13,008 bases of DNA, taken from an uncultured Spirochaetaceae bacterium (lineage in GTDB: Bacteria > Spirochaetota > Spirochaetia > Treponematales > Treponemataceae). Numbering within the stretch: position 1 is the stretch's first letter; each line of letters begins with the position of its first letter. The notes beneath the pieces are model-generated. The model saw only the letters and a list, made by a program, of their open reading frames with translations. It ran no database searches and had not been told where the DNA came from. Below, piece after piece: positions 1 to 5,626 of this stretch. The stretch spans positions 1-13,008 of the forward strand of contig CACYBG010000055.1 of the NCBI GenBank assembly GCA_902772605.1. The letters run 5' to 3'. The translations under genes and the position numbers were made by a program.

Positions 1-604
1 CATGGTCCGCATTGTGGCGGCTCCTATAACTTTTGTGCTTTATTTTCTGCCGGTGTGGTGCGGGGTTCCGAACGGTTCGGTGCTTTCAATCGTTACGACC
101 TGCATTCTGATTCCGTTTCTTGCGTTTTCAGAGTTCACCGACTATCTTGACGGTCATTATGCACGCAAGAACAACGAGGTTAGCGATTTCGGAAAGATGT
201 TCGATCCTTTTGCCGACGTTTTCCTGCACCTTTCGCTTTTCGTTTGCTTTACTTTTTCCGGCTATTGTCCGCTTCCTGTCCTTGTTCTGATTCTGTACCG
301 CGAGTTCGGTCAGAGTTTCCTGCGCATGGTTGCCGCCAAAAACGGTACTGCCATTGCTGCTAGGAAGGGCGGAAAATTGAAAACTGTCTTCTATATAATA
401 TCAATTCTTCTGGCCCTTGCGATTGAGTCTCTGGTGCGCACGGGTCTTGCCGAAAAATGGTGCCTAAACGTTTACGTTGCGAAGATTGTGTCCATTGGAT
501 TTTTCATTGCATGCGTCGTCTTTTCTTACGCTTCGTTCATCGATTATCTGAAGAATTTCGGTAAGGTCTTGAAGGACAGTGCCGAAGACAGGGGCGGAAA
601 ATAA
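1..604 (+). CDS. pgsA: CDP-alcohol phosphatidyltransferase, probably phosphatidylglycerophosphate synthase (5' partial)
   Basis: This is an integral membrane enzyme of phospholipid synthesis. PgsA joins CDP-diacylglycerol and glycerol-3-phosphate to make phosphatidylglycerol phosphate at the inner membrane. The family signature D-x2-DG-x2-AR-x8-G-x3-D-x3-D is complete: counting from the first Met in the window, D47, D50, G51, A54, R55, G64, D68 and D72, the last Asp being the catalytic one. Hydrophobic segments lie near residues 5-20, 27-45, 75-97, 127-145 and 158-178. The Met at base 2 is probably internal: the following RIVAAP matches the region usually preceded by an N-terminal 'NKLT' stretch, so the true start lies left of the window. 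The stop is TAA at 602-604. The tail (AEDRGGK) is hydrophilic. A related CDP-alcohol transferase with another acceptor, such as phosphatidylserine or cardiolipin synthesis, cannot be excluded from the signature alone. Membership of the family is near certain; the pgsA name is likely. Confidence 0.82.
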   Translation, partial: MVRIVAAPITFVLYFLPVWCGVPNGSVLSIVTTCILIPFLAFSEFTDYLDGHYARKNNEVSDFGKMFDPFADVFLHLSLFVCFTFSGYCPLPVLVLILYREFGQSFLRMVAAKNGTAIAARKGGKLKTVFYIISILLALAIESLVRTGLAEKWCLNVYVAKIVSIGFFIACVVFSYASFIDYLKNFGKVLKDSAEDRGGK

Positions 605-632
605 CCGCTTTTGTGTTGCGTCCTTGAATTTC

Positions 633-713
633 GGTTTCGGGGGCGTTACGGGGGCATCCCCCGTAGAGGGGGTAGACCGCAATGAAATGCGGTCGAGGGG
701 GAGGCTTCCCCCA
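633..713. repeat. Structured G5/C5 triple-hairpin element (REP-like)
   Basis: Three perfect inverted repeats lie back to back. Hairpin 1 pairs ACGGGGG (648-654) with CCCCCGT (658-664) over a 3-base loop. Hairpin 2 pairs GACCGCA (675-681) with TGCGGTC (688-694) over loop ATGAAA. Hairpin 3 pairs GGGGGA (697-702) with TCCCCC (707-712) over a 4-base loop. The + strand carries four G5 runs (639-643, 650-654, 668-672, 697-701), and alternative pairings exist, for example C5 at 658-662 with G5 at 668-672. The block starts 29 bases after the pgsA stop and ends 77 bases before the next gene. It has no T-run after hairpin 3, so it is not a standard terminator. The open frames across it on both strands look spurious. 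That it is a dispersed element is inferred from its architecture and from a reduced look-alike near 5609; genome-wide copies could not be checked. Confidence 0.7.
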
Positions 714-745
714 CATGAGTTGGGTCTGGAAATCGGCTGTTGCGA

Positions 746-778
746 TTGGAGAGGTTTCCACAAATCAAATAATATAGT
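746..778 (+). promoter_or_regulatory. Weak promoter candidate for the SH3 lipoprotein gene
   Basis: A -10-like TAATAT (770-775, 4 of 6) overlaps a better TATAGT (773-778, 5 of 6). The nearest -35 candidate is TTGGAG (746-751, 3 of 6), 18 bases before TAATAT. The start codon at 790 would fall only 11 bases after TATAGT. I see no Shine-Dalgarno sequence between them, so the message would be leaderless or nearly so. The -35 match is poor, which keeps confidence low. Confidence 0.3.
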
Positions 779-789
779 AGAATCTTGGC

Positions 790-2136
790 ATGAAAAATTT
801 TGGAAAGAAAGCGGGGATTGCGGTTCTCTGCGCTGTTTTTACGTTTTTTACGATGGGATTTTTCTCATGTTCAAATGAGATAATCGGTTACAGTGTCGTT
901 TTATGGAACATTCCAGAGGCTAACATTGCCGACGGAGAGGTTGTTCCGGTCTATATGAAGTCTAACATTTCAAAGACTTACCTTATCGGGAATCCTGAAG
1001 GTACGGAGAGGATTGAGATTCCGCTTTGGAAGATTACCGAGCCGGAGTCAAAGGGCAAGGCAAAAAAGTATGCCGATACCAACGCAAAGTTCAACAAGCA
1101 GTATGCGGTGTCGGTGATTGACGGTCTTCCAATCAGAAAGGAGCCGAACAACGTTGCAAAGCAGGTCTACAGGATGAGGAAGGGCGAAATCATCAGGACT
1201 TGCTATATTGGAAAGGGTGAGGCACCGATGAACGGCAGGACTCCGCTTGAGGGGGACTGGTACAAGGTTCTTACGTCCACCGGTATCGAGGGATGGTGCT
1301 TTTCGTACAACCTTAGGACTTTCGAGGTTCAGGGAGACGGTTCTTACGATTATGACGGGGAGGGAATCATCAAGGTCGAGGATTCAAGCCATCTGATTGA
1401 GACTGCACTTGCAAGCCAGTGGTATCCTGAATATTACTCAAAGATGATTAACAAGAAGGAAATCAACCTTCAGTACATGCATGAGGATTACGGTTTCGAT
1501 CCGGGAAGCGAGTCGGGAACAATCAAGCTTAAGCTCCAGAACATCGATGCGAACTATCCTTACGAGGGTGTCGTCAAGACTTCTGATGGCGTTTACAAGT
1601 TTACTGGCACTCCGATTACCATGACGGTCAGGGATGAACATTCAATGATTCTGCGCTTTACCGATGACGAGGGTAAGCCTTCTACCGTCTATTTCGTGAC
1701 TTTCGATGAGGATGTTCCGGCACTTATCCAGGGTGAAAAGGCTCGTCGCGACAGGGTTTATTCAACTTTGAAGCGTTCCGGTCCTACATACAACAGTACG
1801 ATGTTCGGTGTCCTTACGTTCACTGGCGGCACTCAGTTCCAGTGGAGCGGATTCGACAACCTTCAGCCTGCGGTAATTCCTGGCGATGCGGGTCATGGCG
1901 GTACTTATGAAACCAAGTACTTCCTGCCGTCGTCTCTCAAGGGAGTTTGGGACGGAGTTCTTTCGTTCCACTTCAACGGCGTAAAGTCGGAGGTTAACTT
2001 CCTGTACAAGATGGATAATTCCGGACTCAGGCTTACTCCTGCACGCGTCGTGATTACTAAGGACCAGAGTTCTGGTAGGGATGTTGCTACGGTTTCTCTT
2101 GCCGGCGATTCTCAGATGATGGTTTTCTATAAGTAA
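790..2136 (+). CDS. SH3-domain lipoprotein, envelope-associated
   Basis: This predicted 448-residue exported lipoprotein has unknown specific function. The N terminus is basic (KKAGK-like), then hydrophobic, and ends in FFSC with the lipidated Cys at residue 27, a relaxed lipobox of the kind spirochaetes use. Residues about 105-180 form a bacterial SH3 (SH3b) domain: it opens with YAVSVIDGLPIRKEP, where the 'glplRkeP' pattern is typical, and closes with GWCFSYNL. SH3b domains commonly bind peptidoglycan or peptides. The remainder (about 220-448) looks beta-rich, with many alternating polar and apolar stretches and repeated 'F.G' turns, and may form a lipocalin-like or sandwich fold; no family was recognised. 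The start ATG has no visible ribosome binding site and sits just after a -10-like hexamer. The ABC-F gene follows 66 bases downstream on the same strand and may be co-transcribed. I am sure of the export signal and the SH3 domain, not of the role. Confidence 0.8.
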   Translation: MKNFGKKAGIAVLCAVFTFFTMGFFSCSNEIIGYSVVLWNIPEANIADGEVVPVYMKSNISKTYLIGNPEGTERIEIPLWKITEPESKGKAKKYADTNAKFNKQYAVSVIDGLPIRKEPNNVAKQVYRMRKGEIIRTCYIGKGEAPMNGRTPLEGDWYKVLTSTGIEGWCFSYNLRTFEVQGDGSYDYDGEGIIKVEDSSHLIETALASQWYPEYYSKMINKKEINLQYMHEDYGFDPGSESGTIKLKLQNIDANYPYEGVVKTSDGVYKFTGTPITMTVRDEHSMILRFTDDEGKPSTVYFVTFDEDVPALIQGEKARRDRVYSTLKRSGPTYNSTMFGVLTFTGGTQFQWSGFDNLQPAVIPGDAGHGGTYETKYFLPSSLKGVWDGVLSFHFNGVKSEVNFLYKMDNSGLRLTPARVVITKDQSSGRDVATVSLAGDSQMMVFYK

Positions 2137-2142
2137 GTTTTT

Positions 2143-2170
2143 GAAGATAAGCGTCTGAAGATTAGCGTCT
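2143..2170. repeat. 14-bp tandem duplication before the ABC-F gene
   Basis: GAAGATAAGCGTCT (2143-2156) is followed directly by GAAGATTAGCGTCT (2157-2170), with one mismatch. It starts 6 bases after the SH3 lipoprotein stop. An eight-base T-run follows at 2180-2187, ahead of the GGAG ribosome binding site at 2191-2194. No inverted repeat accompanies it, so it is not a terminator. Confidence 0.8.
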
Positions 2171-2202
2171 GATTTTTGATTTTTTTTGCCGGAGTTGTTA
2201 AG

Positions 2203-4164
2203 ATGGCGTTCGTTCAATTCTCAAAGGTATCCTTGGCTTTCGGTGACAGGGATATTCTAAAGGATGTTTCCGTAAACCTTCAGACCGGGAGTAAGGCTGC
2301 CCTGACCGGTGCAAATGGAGCCGGAAAATCTACACTGATAAAGATTATGGCAGGTCTTGTTGAACCGGACAGCGGTGAACGCATTGCCCAGAAGGACATA
2401 AGGATTGCCTATCTTCCACAGAGCGGATTGGTCCATCATGGATGTTCGCTCAAGGAGGAGGCTGACAAGGCTTTCCAGTGGGGATACGAACTTCAGGAAA
2501 AAATCGATTCGATAGGCGAGCAGATGAGGCAGTTCCCTGATCAGGCCGATAAGCTTGCGGTGGAACATTCGAACCTGCTTTCAAGGCTTGAGGAATCGAT
2601 GTGGTACAGGCGCGACATGCTTTCAGAGACCGTTCTTCTGGGACTCGGTTTTTCACGCGAGGATTTCGACAGGCAGACCGAAGAGTTTTCCGGTGGATGG
2701 CAGATGAGGATTGCGCTTGCAAAGGCCCTGATGTGTTCACCGGACATCCTTCTTCTGGACGAACCGACAAACTATCTGGACATTGAAGCGCGCAACTGGC
2801 TTGAAAAATTCCTTTCCGATTTCAAGGGCGGATTCCTTTTGGTCAGTCACGACAGATATTTTCTGGACCATACCGTAAACGTCGTCTATGAACTTTTCGG
2901 AGGGGACCTGAAGCGGTATCCGGGCAATTTCAGTCATTACGAGGAAGTGCGGAAGGTCGAGCTTGAAAGTCTGATTCAGGCATACGAACAGCAGCAGCAG
3001 GAGATGCAGCACCTTGAGGATTTCATAAAGCGTTTCGGTGCAAAGGCTACCAAGGCGGCTCAGGCTCAGGAACGTCAGAAGATGCTGGACAGGCTGCTTG
3101 AAAACAAGATAGAAATCCCTGAAAACCTTAAGAAGATACACTTTACTTTTCCGGAGGCACCGCATTCGGGTCAGCTGGTCGTCACCCTGGATAAAATCAC
3201 CAAGTCTTACGGAGGTCCGAACATAATTGACGGGCTTGATTTCGTGCTTGAAAAGGGTGAAAGGCTTGTCGTTGCAGGTAGGAATGGAGCCGGAAAATCG
3301 ACGCTGCTCAGGATAATCGCCGGTGCGGACACTGATTTTACGGGAGAGGTCAAGCTGGGGGCCGGAGTGAGCATCGGATACTTCTCTCAGGATTCTGCAG
3401 AAAAGATAACGGGTTCCGAGTCGATTCTGGACCGCCTGATAAGCCGATGTCCCTTGAATCTGGTCCCAAAGGCCAGGGACATGCTGGGAGCATTCCTTTT
3501 CCGCGGGGACGATGTTTTCAAGAGCATAGACGTGCTTTCCGGCGGTGAAAAAAGCCGAATTGCACTTCTTGAACTTCTTTTGCGGCCGGTGAACCTTCTG
3601 GTGCTTGACGAACCTACGAACCACCTGGACATGCATTCCAAGGACGTTCTGCTCGATGCACTCAAGGATTATGGCGGAACGGTCATTTTCGTAAGCCACG
3701 ACCGCGGATTCATCGAAAGCCTTGCGACCAGGGTGCTTGAGCTTCATCCGGGCAAATACAGGAATTTTCCGGGCGACTACAGGTATTACATGCAGCGTCT
3801 TGAGGATGAGGCAAACGGTGCCGTCGGTGAATTTTCGTTCCAATCGATTGCCGCCGAACGTAAGCCTGAAACCAAGGTCGAATCCGCTCCTGCAGAAAAT
3901 GTCAGTGCCGGAAAACTTGCGTGGGAGGAACAGAAAAAGCTTTCCGCCGAAAGACGCAAGATTGAAAAGGAAATCGAAAAGCTTGAAAATCAGATAGCCG
4001 AATCGGAGGACAGGAAAAAGGAGCTGGAAAACAGTCTTTCAGATCCCGCCGTGTATTCCGATGGGGAAAAGAGCAGGCAGGTTCAAAAGGAGATTGAAGG
4101 TCTGGATGCCGAACTTGAAAGGCTCAACCGTCTGTGGGAAGAAGCCTATGAAAAGCTCGGATAA
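2203..4164 (+). CDS. ABC-F family ATPase with C-terminal coiled coil
   Basis: This soluble twin-cassette ATPase belongs to the ABC-F group, which acts on the ribosome (translation factors, stall relief or antibiotic protection) and not in transport; there are no membrane segments. Cassette 1 has Walker A GANGAGKST (36-44), signature SGGWQ (163-167), Walker B ILLLDE (182-187) and SHDR (215-218). Cassette 2 has GRNGAGKST (359-367), LSGGE (445-449), LLVLDE (465-470) and SHDR (498-501). Between them, residues about 245-325 form the helical, Gln-rich linker that in this family reaches the P-site tRNA. After a variable spacer, residues about 570-650 are a strongly charged Lys/Glu coiled coil of the Uup/YheS C-terminal type. 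Length is 653 residues from the ATG at 2203, chosen because GGAG lies 8 bases upstream. An in-frame TTG at 2176 would add nine residues but lacks a good binding site. The substrate problem it relieves cannot be named from sequence; neither YheS-like nor Uup-like naming is secure. Confidence 0.93.
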   Translation: MAFVQFSKVSLAFGDRDILKDVSVNLQTGSKAALTGANGAGKSTLIKIMAGLVEPDSGERIAQKDIRIAYLPQSGLVHHGCSLKEEADKAFQWGYELQEKIDSIGEQMRQFPDQADKLAVEHSNLLSRLEESMWYRRDMLSETVLLGLGFSREDFDRQTEEFSGGWQMRIALAKALMCSPDILLLDEPTNYLDIEARNWLEKFLSDFKGGFLLVSHDRYFLDHTVNVVYELFGGDLKRYPGNFSHYEEVRKVELESLIQAYEQQQQEMQHLEDFIKRFGAKATKAAQAQERQKMLDRLLENKIEIPENLKKIHFTFPEAPHSGQLVVTLDKITKSYGGPNIIDGLDFVLEKGERLVVAGRNGAGKSTLLRIIAGADTDFTGEVKLGAGVSIGYFSQDSAEKITGSESILDRLISRCPLNLVPKARDMLGAFLFRGDDVFKSIDVLSGGEKSRIALLELLLRPVNLLVLDEPTNHLDMHSKDVLLDALKDYGGTVIFVSHDRGFIESLATRVLELHPGKYRNFPGDYRYYMQRLEDEANGAVGEFSFQSIAAERKPETKVESAPAENVSAGKLAWEEQKKLSAERRKIEKEIEKLENQIAESEDRKKELENSLSDPAVYSDGEKSRQVQKEIEGLDAELERLNRLWEEAYEKLG

Positions 4165-4284
4165 TTAAACTGCTGGGGCTGAGACGGACTTTTTCAGGTC
4201 AATCGAAGCTTCATGAAAACTGTACTGAAATCGACTTGAAGACAATCGGTCGGTGCGGTTTCGGGGCAGGCTATTGAAACAGTG

Positions 4285-4306
4285 AATAATCTGAAAGCGG
4301 ATTATT
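4285..4306. repeat. AT-rich inverted repeat between the ABC-F and ychF genes
   Basis: AATAATC (4285-4291) pairs with GATTATT (4300-4306) across an 8-base loop. It lies just upstream of the ychF promoter candidate and 120 bases after the ABC-F stop. No T-run follows, so a terminator role is doubtful; an operator is possible. The rest of the gap 4165-4284 shows only a weak bulged stem (4199-4206 with 4231-4239). Confidence 0.4.
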
Positions 4307-4311
4307 CCTTG

Positions 4312-4339
4312 TTAACAATAACACCCTATTACTTGTAAT
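4312..4339 (+). promoter_or_regulatory. Promoter candidate for ychF
   Basis: TTAACA (4312-4317, 5 of 6 against TTGACA) and TGTAAT (4334-4339, 5 of 6 against TATAAT) are 16 bases apart. Transcription would begin near 4346 and give a leader of about 85 bases. That leader contains a GC-rich hairpin, CCGCCG (4387-4392) with CGGTGG (4405-4410) including one G-U pair, ten bases before the GAGGA ribosome binding site at 4420-4424. Confidence 0.42.
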
Positions 4340-4431
4340 TGCATGCCGTTTGATGACGGAGTTGTCGGACGGTTCTATTTTGTTTGCCGCCGTCGATTCG
4401 ATTCCGGTGGTGAAAAAGCGAGGAATGATAT

Positions 4432-5568
4432 ATGAAACTTACATGCGGTATCGTCGGTCTTCCAAATGTCGGAAAATCAACCATTTTCAGTGCCCTTACA
4501 AAGGCTCCTGCATCTGCCGAAAACTATCCGTTCTGTACAATCGACCCGAACGTCGGTGTTGTCGATTTGCCTGATGAGCGTCTTGATTTCATGGCAAGCG
4601 TTTTTCAGCCCAAAAAGAAGATTCCGGCCAGCGTTGATTTCGTCGATATTGCCGGACTCATAAAGGGTGCAAGCAAGGGTGAAGGATTGGGAAACCAGTT
4701 CCTTGCAAACATCAGGGAAACTACGGTCATTGCCCATGTCGTGCGCTGTTTCGATAATCCCGACATTCAGCACGTGCGTGACGATGCAAAGACGGATGCC
4801 CCTATCGATCCTTTGAGCGACATCCTTACCATTGATTTTGAGCTTGCACAGGCCGATTTGGATACCATTACCAAGAGGCAGGAAAAAATCACCAAGCAGA
4901 TCAGGCAGTTGGGAAAGGAAGAGGAAAAGCGTCTTGCTCCTTACATGAGTGCCATCGAAAAGATTAAGCCCCTCCTTTTGGACGGAAAGTGCGCAAGGAT
5001 GGCCGACCTGAGCGACGATGAAAAGGCTGCCGTTTACGACCTGCACCTTTTGACGATTAAGCCCCAGGTTTACGTGTGCAACATCGATGAAGACACTATT
5101 GCGACGGGAACCAACGGATATGTTGAGACCGTAAGGAAGATTGCGGAGGAACAGAAGTCCGAGGTAATCGTAATCTGCGGTAAATTCGAATCTGACCTTT
5201 CAGACGTTGAGGATCCGAACGACAGGAAGGAATTCATGGAAAGCGTGGGGCTCAAGGAAAGCGGATTGACAGTCCTTGCCCGCACCGTCTATCACCTGAT
5301 GGGACTCAGGACTTTCTTTACGGGTGGACCGGATGAGTGCCGTGCCTGGACGATTCATGCAGGAGACAAGGCTCCACAGGCTGCCGGAGTAATCCATACC
5401 GATTTTGAAAAGGGATTCATCAAGGCCGAGGCATATACGGTTGACGACCTCAGGACCTACGGAACCGAAGCAAAAATCAAGGAAGCCGGAAAATACAGGC
5501 AGGAAGGAAAGGAATACGTCGTTCAGGATGGAGACGTCCTCTTCTTCAAGTTCAACGTAACGAAATGA
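4432..5568 (+). CDS. ychF: Redox/ribosome-associated P-loop ATPase/GTPase YchF (OLA1 family)
   Basis: YchF is a universally conserved cytoplasmic Obg-family P-loop NTPase that prefers ATP over GTP, binds ribosomes and dampens stress and translation responses. The P-loop is GLPNVGKST (9-17). The G3 region VDIAGLIKGASKGEGLGNQ starts near residue 71 and is diagnostic for this family. The usual NKxD is replaced by NIDED (217-221), which explains the relaxed base specificity. Residues about 130-205 form the helical insert, and the C-terminal TGS domain covers about 296-377 (ending DGDVLFFKFNV). Length is 378 residues against about 363 in Escherichia coli. The start ATG is supported by GAGGA seven bases upstream. 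It is separated from the ABC-F gene by 267 bases with its own promoter candidate, so it is probably a single-gene unit. It converges with the mannosidase gene, leaving 58 bases between stops. Identification is essentially certain. Confidence 0.97.
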   Translation: MKLTCGIVGLPNVGKSTIFSALTKAPASAENYPFCTIDPNVGVVDLPDERLDFMASVFQPKKKIPASVDFVDIAGLIKGASKGEGLGNQFLANIRETTVIAHVVRCFDNPDIQHVRDDAKTDAPIDPLSDILTIDFELAQADLDTITKRQEKITKQIRQLGKEEEKRLAPYMSAIEKIKPLLLDGKCARMADLSDDEKAAVYDLHLLTIKPQVYVCNIDEDTIATGTNGYVETVRKIAEEQKSEVIVICGKFESDLSDVEDPNDRKEFMESVGLKESGLTVLARTVYHLMGLRTFFTGGPDECRAWTIHAGDKAPQAAGVIHTDFEKGFIKAEAYTVDDLRTYGTEAKIKEAGKYRQEGKEYVVQDGDVLFFKFNVTK

Positions 5569-5626
5569 TTCCGACTGGAGATGTCCGATTGCATGTTCTT
5601 TTGTTTTCGGGCATCCCCGGTGGGGC

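Noticed and set aside
464..878. Open frames on both strands across the hairpin element and the 605-789 gap
   Set aside because: They overlap pgsA or the lipoprotein start in other frames, translate the G/C-run hairpins into low-quality sequence, and have no supporting start signals.
2176..2202. TTG start extending the ABC-F protein by nine residues
   Set aside because: The ATG at 2203 has GGAG at the right distance and begins the standard ABC-F N terminus; the extension would cross the ribosome binding site.
2737..3843. A 368-codon open frame on the minus strand inside the ABC-F gene
   Set aside because: It is antisense to both Walker B and signature motifs of a well-supported ABC-F protein and shows no domain of its own.
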